Below the pieces are notes generated by a model, which saw nothing but the letters and a program-made list of their open reading frames with translations, was not told the DNA's origin and did no database searches. Shown here in pieces: positions 1-7,576 of a stretch of 64,000 nucleotides of DNA; position 1 is the stretch's first letter; the number at the start of each line of letters is the position of its first letter. The position numbers were made by a program, and so were the translations under genes. The stretch comes from JASHPR01 sp963739645 (GTDB lineage Bacteria > Actinomycetota > Actinomycetes > Streptosporangiales > Streptosporangiaceae). Location: contig CAVUBM010000104.1 in the NCBI GenBank assembly GCA_963739645.1, forward strand, positions 65,632 through 129,631. The letters run 5' to 3'.

Positions 1-2
1 TG

Positions 3-344
3 TTCTCCGGGCGCACCCCGGTCACCGATGTCTGCGATGCCCATCCGTACTTGCTGCGGGCCGCTAAGTTCCACGGGGAGCCGACCGATCGGACGTGCCC
101 GATCTGCAGGAAAGCCAAGCTCACCCACGTTACGTACGTCTACGGCGACGAACTCGGCCGCTATGAGGGCCGGGTGAAGCAGGGCCCGGAGTTGGCCGAA
201 ATGGCCGCCGAATACGCGGAGTTCCAGGTTTACGTCGTCGAGGTCTGTCAGAGTTGTGCCTGGAATCACCTAGCGTCGTCCTATGTTCTCGGCACGGGCG
301 AACCGCAAACCCGGCGCAGTCGGCGCGCCCGTGCTGGAGACTGA
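3..344 (+). CDS. DUF5318 family protein (5' partial)
   Basis: The reading frame is open from the first full codon of the window, and the residues before the first internal start (…VCDAHPYLLRA) continue the family sequence, so the true start lies upstream. The protein has two CxxC pairs, CPIC near the start and CQSC near the end, spaced like a small zinc-binding fold, and a conserved YVVEVC stretch. It resembles the actinobacterial DUF5318 family, whose function is unknown and whose members usually sit beside a class A penicillin-binding protein gene, as here. The last 15 or so residues are basic and probably disordered. Confidence 0.75.
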   Translation, partial: FSGRTPVTDVCDAHPYLLRAAKFHGEPTDRTCPICRKAKLTHVTYVYGDELGRYEGRVKQGPELAEMAAEYAEFQVYVVEVCQSCAWNHLASSYVLGTGEPQTRRSRRARAGD

Positions 345-489
345 GCGAGCAGGCCAGTTGCTTCGGGCCCGCAGGGGCGATCCGGGTGTGACTCGAGATA
401 TGTGCCGGGACGGTGCGTGCCACCGGGTAACTTGAGGCTCGGCGGGACCGCTGCGCTCGTGATCCCTATTCCCCGACCGGCGAGGACGC

Positions 490-3344
490 GTGAGTAATCC
501 AGATTCTGCTGGGTCGTACTGGCAGGAGCCAGCCGGCACGGGGCGGCGCGGCTCGGGCAGCGGCCGCAGGCGCGAGGATTCATACGACCGCGGAGACGGC
601 TACGGTCGGCCGGCCGGCAATGGCCAGTCGGGCGGGTACCCCCGCTCCAACGGGTACGGCCGCGCTGGGGGCGGCCGCCACAGTCATGCCCGCCACGAGA
701 GCAACGGGTGGGACGCCGTCCCGGACCGCGGCCGGGCCGCGCCCACCGGCAACGGCCGGGGCCCCGCAGACGCAGGGTCGCGCAGCCGGGGTAGCTCAGG
801 CGCTGGCACACGGTCCCGCAATTCCCAGCTCGGCAACGACCTGCGGTCACGCCTGGGCATGCAGAGCGGGCCGGACGCGGGCGCCGGGCACCCGGACGGC
901 GCCTATGGCGGCAACGGTTACGGCCGCAACGGTTACGGCAACGGTTTCGGCGGGGACGACGAGGTCCCCGGTTATCGGGACGGAGGCGGCCGGCACGGCG
1001 GAACGGGGGTGCGTGAGCGCACCGCCCGCCTGACCGATGGCACCCGCACCGGGACTCGCGGCCGCCGGGGCGGAGACTACGGTGGCGGGTCTGGCGACGG
1101 CTGGGACGGCGGCCCGCGTGCACGCCGCAAGGGCGACTGGTGGCGGCACTGGACGCTGAAGAAGGCCGCGCTGGTCGCCCTGGGCCTCTCCGCCGGGCTG
1201 ATGCTCATCGTGGTAGCGGGTGTCATCTACGCCTACGAGACCACTCCGATTCCCACCGATGTCTCCGAGGCGGCGCTGCAGCAGTCGTCGATCGTCTACT
1301 TCGCCAACGGCAAGAACCAGGTCGGGACGTTCAGCGCCAACGGCATCGACCGGCAGATGCTGACCGATTCGCAGATCCCTGCCGTGATGAAGGACGCGAT
1401 GGTCGCCGCGGAAGACAGGAACTTCTACCACGAGGGCGGCATCTCTCTTCCCGGTATCGTGCGCTCCGCCTACGCGGACCTCAAGGGTGGCAGCACCCTT
1501 CAGGGCGGCTCCACGCTCACCGAGCAATTCGCCAAGAACTACTACACGACGATCGGCACCTCGCGGACGGTCAGCACGAAGATCAGGGAGATCTTCGTCT
1601 CGATCAAGCTCTCGCACGAGAAGTCCAAGGCCTGGATCATGACCCAGTACTTGAACACGGTGCCGTTCGGCAACAACGCCTACGGTGTCGCGGCCGCGGC
1701 GCAGACTTACTTCGGCAAGCCCGCGCTGAAGCTCAACGTCGCGCAGGCCGCCATGCTCGCGGCCATGGTCAACCAGCCCGGGTTCTTCAGCCCGAACCCG
1801 AGCGCCGGGGAGTCCTACAAAGCCCTGGTGGCGCGCTGGCACTACGTGCTGAACAACATGGTCAGGGACGGCGACCTGACCCAGGCGCAGGCCGCGGCGC
1901 AGGTGTTCCCGAAGGTAAGTGCGGACAATCCGCTGCTCACCAGCTTCACCGGGTACCGGGGCTACATCATGCAGGCCGTGGAGAACGAGCTCAGGACCAC
2001 CTACGGCTTCACTCAGCAGGAGATCGACAGCCGTGGCCTGAAGATCGTGACCACGTTCAACATGCCGATGATGAACCACCTCTACCAGGCGGTGAACCAG
2101 AACCTGGCGCAGATGAAGGCCGACGGAGCACGGCTGCCCGCTTACGCGCACGTGGGCGCCATGCTCGAGCAGCCGGGCACCGGGAAGATCCTGGCCATGT
2201 ACGGTGGCCCGGGCTTCGACGCGAAGCACTGCGTGAGGATCAACTGCCAGTACAACATGGCCATGCAGAGCCGGGACCAGGTCGGGTCCTCGTTCAAGCC
2301 TTACGTGCTCGCCACCGCCGTCAAGGAGGGCATGAACGTCCAGGACAGCGTCCTGAACGGCATCGAGCCTATGTGCGTGCCCCCCGACACCCAGCCCAAC
2401 CAGCTGTCTACGAAGACCACCACCTGCCCGGCGGGCTGGTTCCTGGTTAACATCCCGGGCGAGAACTCCGGCCCGCTCAGCGTGACCAAAGCCGCGGCGG
2501 AGTCGTCCGACCCCGCCTTCGAGGACCTCATCCACCGGGCGGGCACCCAGGCCACGATCAACTTGGCCAAGGCGTTCGGGGTCAATACCAAGGCGTCCGG
2601 CCTGCAGGCCAAGGTGGGCGAGGTCGGGCTGGCGCTGGGCATCGGTTCGCTCACTGTGGAGGAGCAGGCGACCACGTTCGCCACTCTCGCCGCGGGCGGC
2701 GAATACGTCACGCCGCACGTGGTCGCGAAGATCACCCAGGCCAACGGCACCGTGGTCCCGCTGAAGCTCACGCGCCGTCAGGTGCTCACGCCCGCGCAGG
2801 CCGCCGACGTGGACGCCGCGCTTTCGGCCGACACCTCCCCGGGGGCACGGCCTTCCCCAACGGCGTGCTGAGCCCGGAGCGGGCCACCATCGGCAAGACG
2901 GGCACCACCGACGTGGCCCAGTCGGCGTTCTTCATCGGGGCGATCCCGCAGTACGCGCTCGCGGTGGGAATGTTCACCAACAGCCAGAACGGGAAACCAG
3001 GCGGGCAGACGCTGAACATCCTGCCCTCGGTCAACGGCCAGCTCGGCGGCTTCGGCGGCGCCTGGCCCACGACGATCTGGCGCACGTTCATGCAGAACCA
3101 GTTCGGCGGTCTGCCAATCGAGCAGTTCGCGACGCCGGACTACGTGGGCTTCAGCAAGTGGGTCCAGGTTCCGCCGCAGCCGAAGCCCAAGCCGAATCCG
3201 ATGCACTGCCATCAGGGTCAGCGGCACCGGTTCGGGCAGCCGTGCCCGCCGAACGGCACCGTGCCGATTCCGGTCCAGACGCCGCCGGTGCCGTTCGCGA
3301 CGCCGTCGCCCAACGGTCGCCGACGTCGCCGTTCGGCGGGCTGA
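490..3344 (+). CDS. class A penicillin-binding protein (transglycosylase/transpeptidase), one frameshift
   Basis: Bifunctional peptidoglycan synthase acting outside the membrane. The GTG start at 490 follows GAGGA at 483-487. The first ~215 residues are a Gly/Arg/Asn-rich disordered cytoplasmic tail. One membrane segment lies near residues 225-250. The glycosyltransferase-51 domain has EDRNF (~308) and GGSTLTEQ (~339). The transpeptidase domain has the SxxK serine in GSSFKP (~600) and KTGTT (~803). A Pro-rich tail ends the protein. One G appears to be missing in the CCCCGGGGG run near 2840, which stops the first frame at 2871; the KTGTT half continues in the next frame to 3344. An SSD stands where SxN is usual. 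The break is most likely a sequencing error in a homopolymer. Confidence 0.88.
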
Positions 3345-3428
3345 CTGTGAACGCGGTGCCGCTGGCTGAGGATCCGACCGCCACCACGGCCGGACCATAG
3401 CGGTACGCCCGCTCTGATTAGCGCGTAG

Positions 3429-3458
3429 CCGCCCGGGTGAGTACCTCGCCCGGGGCGG
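3429..3458. terminator. hairpin between convergent genes
   Basis: CCGCCCGGGTGAG (3429-3441) can pair with CTCGCCCGGGGCGG (3445-3458) with one G:U pair and one bulge, leaving a 3-nt loop. It sits exactly between the converging penicillin-binding protein and endonuclease genes, so a two-way terminator is likely. There is no clear T-tract. Confidence 0.5.
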
Positions 3459-4243
3459 TTATCCGTCCAGCTGGCCGCGCAGCCAGCGGATGTCGACGGC
3501 GGGGTCCGGCGTCTCGCAGATGACCGGGGCCCCGGCGGCGCGGACGACATCGACGATCAGCGCCGGGTCGATCGTTCCTGACTCGAGCGGCGCGTGCCGG
3601 TCCCGGCCCGACCCGAACTCGTCCCGCGAGTTGTTGCCGTGCACGAGGTCGATCCGGCCGGTGATCGCCTTGAGGCGGTCAACGACCGTGTCCAGTTCCT
3701 CGCCCGCGGAGAAGGCGTGGCAGGTGTCCAGGCAGAACCCGACCTCACCGCCGCCCTCGCGCGGCGTCGGCGACGACCTCCCAGAGCCGGGCTATCGCGT
3801 CGAAGCTCCGGGCCATCGCGCCGTCACCGCCCGCGGTGTTCTCGATCAGCATCGGCAGCGGCCGCTCGATCCGCTCGCACGGCCTTGCGCCAGCTGTCGT
3901 ATCCCTCCTCGGGGTCCACGCCGGCCGTCACGTGGCCGCCGTGCACGATCAGCGCCTTGGCGCCGATCGCCGCCGCGGCGTTCAGTTGCTGCTCCAGCAG
4001 CTTGCGGCTGGGGATCCTGATCCGGTTGTTGGGTGAGGCGACGTTGATCACGTAGGGGGCGTGAATGTAGGCGTCCACGCCCGCGGCCGCGAAGGCCGCG
4101 CGGACCTCGTCCGGCTCGCCGGGGAAGGCTGGGGCCTTCCAGCCCTGCGGGTCACCCAGGAAGAACTGGACAACCTCGGCGTCGGCGGCCTGCGCCCCGG
4201 CCAGCGGGTCACCGTCGTGGAGATGGGCTCCGATGCGAACCAT
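3459..4243 (-). CDS. deoxyribonuclease IV-like TIM-barrel AP endonuclease, two frameshifts
   Basis: Base-excision repair enzyme that cuts DNA 5' of abasic sites. The frame pieces joined in order give VRIGAH, QFFLGDPQGW, HAPYVIN, an HGGH metal-site motif, CLDTCHAF, LVHGNNS and ICETP, all typical of the endonuclease IV (AP endonuclease family 2) barrel with three metal ions. The ATG at 4243 fits the family N-terminus. Breaks lie near 3880 (after the segment ending WRKA) and near 3766 (in GGGCGGCGG). The total length, about 261 residues, is slightly short of the 280 usual for Nfo. A xylose-isomerase-like TIM barrel of other function is the alternative. Confidence 0.72.
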
Positions 4244-4423
4244 GGTCCGAGCCTAGTAGCCCCACCGTCAGAAGCTGCGCCGTCAGTCGCCTGGCGTGAG
4301 GGTCCGTGGGGTCATCGCTCGTGCCAGCCCGGCGGAGCCGGGGCCAGCCGCGACGGCCGGCCGGAGGTCGGCCCGAGCGGATGGCACGCGGGGGGGTCTG
4401 GGGGGTCGTCCCCCCGAAGCAAC

Positions 4424-4726
4424 TCAGCCGAAGCCGCCGTGCGCGATGCCCAGGCCCAGCCCCACGAACGCGGCGATGACGCCGGCCACGATGAACACCC
4501 GCTGTTCCCTGGTGTTGGACACCATCTGGGCGTACAGGCCGACCACGAACGCCGCTATGCCGATCACCGTGGCGGCCAGGTGAGCACGCACGATCAGGCC
4601 GGCCGCGAACGCCACGATGCCGGCGACGAAGGTGAAGGCGGTGAGAGCGTTCTCGAGTGGATGCCGCTCCCCGTCGCTGTTCAGCGTGAGGCGAGGGCGG
4701 GGCTGGGCCTTGGTGGCCTGGGGCAT
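4424..4726 (-). CDS. small membrane protein, three predicted helices
   Basis: A 100-residue protein of unknown function. The first 25 residues are polar (PQATKAQPRPR…). Hydrophobic segments follow near residues 30-47, 50-68 and 77-96. It lies between the endonuclease gene and the ribosomal-protein operon, facing away from rpsF, so the two share the 4727-5010 interval as an upstream region. No catalytic motif is visible. The ATG at 4726 is the first in the frame and the length suits a small integral membrane protein. I do not recognise a named family. Confidence 0.6.
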   Translation of the reverse strand: MPQATKAQPRPRLTLNSDGERHPLENALTAFTFVAGIVAFAAGLIVRAHLAATVIGIAAFVVGLYAQMVSNTREQRVFIVAGVIAAFVGLGLGIAHGGFG

Positions 4727-4954
4727 GGCATAACCCCCTTGACTGCCTTCCGGATGCTCTTGTCAACAAAGTCTGTTCCCGCGACGGGCTGGCCGGAATC
4801 GCCCTGCCCACCCGATGTTGATCAGCCTAGCGGCCGGGAGCCGTCGGCTGCTTTGCGTTCTGAATGCATCGTGGTGAACCTCAGGCAGATCTGTCCTTGC
4901 CTGCTGGTAAGCTGACTCGGCTGCGCAGGGCCGCCACAGTACGGCCGCGCGGCT

Positions 4955-4998
4955 CCTCCTGTCACGGAGAGACCGTGACCGCATTAGTCCAGAGGAGG
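4955..4998 (+). promoter_or_regulatory. rpsF leader hairpin that sequesters the ribosome-binding site (S6:S18-type)
   Basis: CCTCCT (4955-4960) is perfectly complementary to AGGAGG (4993-4998), the Shine-Dalgarno of rpsF. Between them lies a perfect 7-bp hairpin, GTCACGG / CCGTGAC (4961-4967 / 4973-4979), and a short single-stranded stretch. Folded this way the leader hides the rpsF ribosome-binding site. Leaders of rpsF that bind the S6:S18 complex for feedback control are known in many bacteria; the match here is structural only. Confidence 0.5.
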
Positions 4999-5010
4999 CA
5001 GGGTAAGCTC

Positions 5011-5301
5011 ATGCGCCACTACGAGATGATGATCATTCTCGATCCCTCGCTTGAGGAGCGCACCGTCCAGCCGTCGCTCGATCAGTTCCTGAACGTCGTC
5101 ACGACCGGGGGCGGCACCGTGGACAAGGTTGACGTCTGGGGCCGGCGCCGGCTCGCTTACGAGATCGACAAAAAGTCAGAGGGCATCTATACCGTCGTTG
5201 ACATGACGGCAGAGCCGGACACCGTCAAGGAGCTCGACCGCCAGCTCAACCTGAACGAGGCGGTCCTGCGAACGAAGATCGTCCGGCCAGACCAGAACTG
5301 A
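5011..5301 (+). CDS. rpsF: 30S ribosomal protein S6
   Basis: Small-subunit protein that binds 16S rRNA as a heterodimer with S18. The ATG at 5011 gives the family start MRHYEMMIILDPS; an upstream in-frame ATG at 4864 gives only non-conserved residues and is rejected. The motifs GRRRLAYEI and VKELDRQLNLNE are characteristic. At 96 residues it has the usual actinobacterial length. AGGAGG lies 12 nt upstream and may be masked by the leader stem. It is first in the rpsF-ssb-rpsR-rplI operon, so its translation probably sets the level of the others. Confidence 0.97.
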   Translation: MRHYEMMIILDPSLEERTVQPSLDQFLNVVTTGGGTVDKVDVWGRRRLAYEIDKKSEGIYTVVDMTAEPDTVKELDRQLNLNEAVLRTKIVRPDQN

Positions 5302-5356
5302 CCGCACGGGCCGGGGCCGAGCCCGACCTGACGCCCGAACGACCGGGAGGACCCCG

Positions 5357-5884
5357 ATGGCAGGCGACACCCAGATAACTATCGCCGGCAACCTCGTCGA
5401 CGACCCGCAGCTCCGTTACACCCCGACCGGCCAGGCGGTGGCGAACTTCCGTGTGGCCTCCACCCCGCGGTTCCGCGACAACTCCACCGGCGAATGGAAG
5501 GACGGCGACTCGCTGTTCCTGTCCTGCAACGTGTGGCGTCAGGCGGCCGAGAACGTGGCCGAGTCGCTGCAGCGCGGGATGCGGGTCATCGTCCAGGGCA
5601 GGCTCCGCCAGCGGTCCTACGAGACCAAGGAAGGCGAGAAGCGCACGGTCTACGAGATCGAGGTGGACGAGGTCGGCCCGTCGCTGCGCAACGCCTCGGC
5701 CAAGGTCACCAAGTCCAGCCGGTCCACCGGCGGCAGCGGCTTCGGCGGCGGCCAGTCCGGCCAGTCCGGCCCGTCCGGGGGCGGCGGCCAGTCCGGGTAT
5801 GGTGGAGGCGGCGGCAGCCGTCCCGCCGAGGACCCCTGGGCATCCGATGCCGGCGACGGGTTCTCGGACGAGCCGCCCTTCTGA
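5357..5884 (+). CDS. ssb: single-stranded DNA-binding protein
   Basis: Binds single-stranded DNA as a tetramer during replication and repair. The N-terminal OB fold (about residues 1-115) starts with DTQITIAGNLVDDPQL and includes VANFRVAS and LFLSCNVWRQAAEN. A Gly/Ser/Gln-rich linker (about 120-160) leads to the acidic tip ending DEPPF, which docks partner proteins. A ribosome-binding site GGGAGGA lies at 5345-5351. The gene is 55 nt after rpsF and 66 nt before rpsR, in the standard actinobacterial order. Length (175) is normal. Confidence 0.97.
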   Translation: MAGDTQITIAGNLVDDPQLRYTPTGQAVANFRVASTPRFRDNSTGEWKDGDSLFLSCNVWRQAAENVAESLQRGMRVIVQGRLRQRSYETKEGEKRTVYEIEVDEVGPSLRNASAKVTKSSRSTGGSGFGGGQSGQSGPSGGGGQSGYGGGGGSRPAEDPWASDAGDGFSDEPPF

Positions 5885-5950
5885 TCCCCTGCTAACCACG
5901 TCACATCGACCATCCCCGCCGCAGGCGGGGCTCTGCTAAGGAGCACCACG

Positions 5951-6187
5951 ATGGCCAAACCACCGATTCGCAAGCCGAAGAAGAAGGTTTGCCTGTTCTG
6001 CCAGGAGAAGATCGCCCGCGTGGACTACAAGGACACCGGGCTGCTGCGGAAGTTCATTTCCGACCGCGGCAAGATCCGGGCCCGGCGGGTTTCCGGTAAC
6101 TGCACGCAGCACCAGCGCGACGTCGCCACCGCGATCAAGAACGCGCGGGAGATGGCGCTGCTGCCGTACACGAGCACGGCACGATAG
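5951..6187 (+). CDS. rpsR: 30S ribosomal protein S18, zinc-binding (C+) form
   Basis: Partner of S6 in the 30S platform. The 78-residue protein has the core motifs TGLLRKFISDRGKI and CTQHQRDVATAIKNARE. It keeps CLFC (residues 15-18) plus a later CTQH, the zinc-ribbon set of the C+ type; actinobacteria often carry a second, cysteine-free S18 for zinc starvation, which is not in this window. AAGGAG stands 9 nt before the ATG. It is cotranscribed between ssb and rplI. Confidence 0.96.
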   Translation: MAKPPIRKPKKKVCLFCQEKIARVDYKDTGLLRKFISDRGKIRARRVSGNCTQHQRDVATAIKNAREMALLPYTSTAR

Positions 6188-6208
6188 GCCGAGGGAGGCT
6201 AGGCACTG

Positions 6209-6672
6209 ATGAGCAGTACGCAGATGAAGCTCATCCTGACCCAGGAGGTCACCGGCCTGGGCGCCCCCGGCGACGTGGTCGAGGTCGGCCGGCGGCTACG
6301 GCCGCAACTACCTCGTGCCGCGAGGGCTCGCCATGCGCTGGACCCGCGGGGCGGAGAAGCAGATCGACCTGATCACGCGGGCCAGGGCGGCCCGTGAGAT
6401 CAGCAGGGCTCGACGACGCCAAGGAAGCCGCCGGTAGACTCGCGTCGCTCGAGGTGCGGCTGCAGACCCGCGCGGGTGGCGGCGGCCGGCTGTTCGGCTC
6501 GGTATCGCCCGCCGACATCGCAGCGGCCGTCAAGGCAGCGGGCGGGCCCGAGCTCGACCGGCGCAGGATCGAGATCAAGAACCCGATCAAGACGGTCGGC
6601 GCACATCAGGTGTCGGTCCGGCTGCACCCTGAGGTCACCGCCACCCTGGACGTCGTGGTCACCGGCTCCTGA
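6209..6672 (+). CDS. rplI: 50S ribosomal protein L9, two frameshifts
   Basis: Large-subunit protein binding 23S rRNA. The N-domain (MKLILTQEVTGLGAPGD from 6224) breaks near 6285, where the expected VEVxGGYGRNYLVPRGLA continues in another frame. A second break near 6407 (extra base before CTCGACGACGCC) leads into the C-domain, which ends HPEVTATLDVVVTGS. The joined length of about 154 residues is normal for L9. The start may be 6209 (best spacing from GGGAGG) or 6224. Two indels in one ribosomal gene, next to intact rpsR, point to sequence error. Confidence 0.9.
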
Positions 6673-6715
6673 CTTCGGCCGCACCTGCCAGCCGCACCCC
6701 GTCGGCACGGCATTG

Positions 6716-6783
6716 TGATCCGGTGGCGCAACCCCCCACCCACCTCCCCTGTCCCCTCCATTGCGGGTCGCGCCACCGGATCA
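6716..6783. repeat. 14-bp perfect inverted repeat with 40-nt loop, probable two-way terminator
   Basis: TGATCCGGTGGCGC (6716-6729) and its exact reverse complement (6770-6783) flank a C-rich 40-nt loop. The right arm overlaps the stop codon of the converging gene. It lies where the ribosomal operon and the minus-strand gene meet, so it may end transcription from both sides. Confidence 0.5.
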
Positions 6784-7152
6784 TTGGTTGGGCCCGAGGT
6801 AGCGTGGCAGGCGCTTGGCCAGTTCGGGATCTGCGTCGGCGATCATCGCCCAGATCTCGGCCAGGCGATGCGCCATGTCGTCGTCCGCCACACTCCGGAC
6901 TTCGTCACCAACTGCCGCGCCGTCTGCCGGCGGCGTTCCCACGGCTATCTCGGCGCAAGCTTCATCCGCGCCCGGGCCGCTGTCGGCTGCGCCCAGGCCT
7001 TCCGTCCCCGCCGGGCTGTCGGCCGCGCCCACGGCCCCACCCGCGTCCCCGCTCGTCCCCGCGCTCTCTCCCGTCCCCTGCCCTGAGCGGCTCTCGAGCT
7101 CCTCGATGGCTCGGTAGATCCGGGCGAGACGAGCGAGTGTAGTCGAACACAT
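6781..7152 (-). CDS. hypothetical protein, conserved ends and low-complexity middle
   Basis: About 123 residues from the ATG at 7152. The longer frame reaching 7326 has an Arg-rich, non-conserved N-terminus and would overlap DnaA-box-like DNA, so the shorter start is preferred. The N-terminal helix (LARLARIYRAIEELESR) and C-terminal helix (LAEIWAMIADADPELAKRL) look conserved; the middle is Gly/Ala/Ser-rich and probably disordered. No family recognised. It converges on rplI and is divergent from dnaB. Confidence 0.45.
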   Translation of the reverse strand: MCSTTLARLARIYRAIEELESRSGQGTGESAGTSGDAGGAVGAADSPAGTEGLGAADSGPGADEACAEIAVGTPPADGAAVGDEVRSVADDDMAHRLAEIWAMIADADPELAKRLPRYLGPNQ

Positions 7153-7267
7153 GCTCGAACCATAGAGGGTACGTCCGACGGTCGTCCGCCAAACGGTCTG
7201 ATCCCAGTGCCTGCGGCAAAAGGGCTGCCTGAGAGTTCGCATGTAACGTCGGACGTGAAATTCCCAA

Positions 7268-7447
7268 TGTGGATAACTTCCGGCCATTGTGGACGGCCTT
7301 CTGACGCGAAACTTTTTCCTGCGCACAACCAGTGGACGCTAAAGTCCCAGGCAGGAACGGTTTAATGGCGAGCCGAGCCGTAATATCCACAGCGCCATCC
7401 CCATGCTGCGCACAGAGATGGCGGCGTGTCTGCACAGGCTATCCACA
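7268..7447. promoter_or_regulatory. DnaA-box-like cluster in the 424-nt gap before dnaB
   Basis: The interval 7153-7576 holds no convincing gene. It has one exact DnaA-box 9-mer (TTATCCACA on the minus strand, 7268-7276) and two 8-of-9 matches on the plus strand (7383-7391 ATATCCACA; 7439-7447 CTATCCACA), plus a weaker TGTGGACGG at 7288. Such AT-containing words are rare in this GC-rich DNA. This may be a DnaA-titrating or dnaB-regulating site. It is not the usual oriC place next to dnaA. Confidence 0.4.
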
Positions 7448-7576
7448 GGCCTGTGCACAGCACGGCTGGACGTCGGCGGCCGCTCCCGCAAGACTGTCCG
7501 AGCCATCCGATAGAACGGGTTCAATGGCCGCGGGGGCAGCCGCGGGAATACGTGGCAATGGGGGAGGTGGCATCGG

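Noticed and set aside
847..2718. Long minus-strand frame opposite the penicillin-binding protein
   Set aside because: High-GC antisense shadow; all conserved motifs are on the plus strand.
2830..2850. Programmed frameshifting in the penicillin-binding protein gene
   Set aside because: No slippery heptamer or downstream structure stands out, and similar one-base breaks occur in many unrelated genes of the window.
7153..7576. Chromosomal replication origin
   Set aside because: Only three good DnaA boxes, no AT-rich unwinding region, and dnaA/dnaN are not adjacent.
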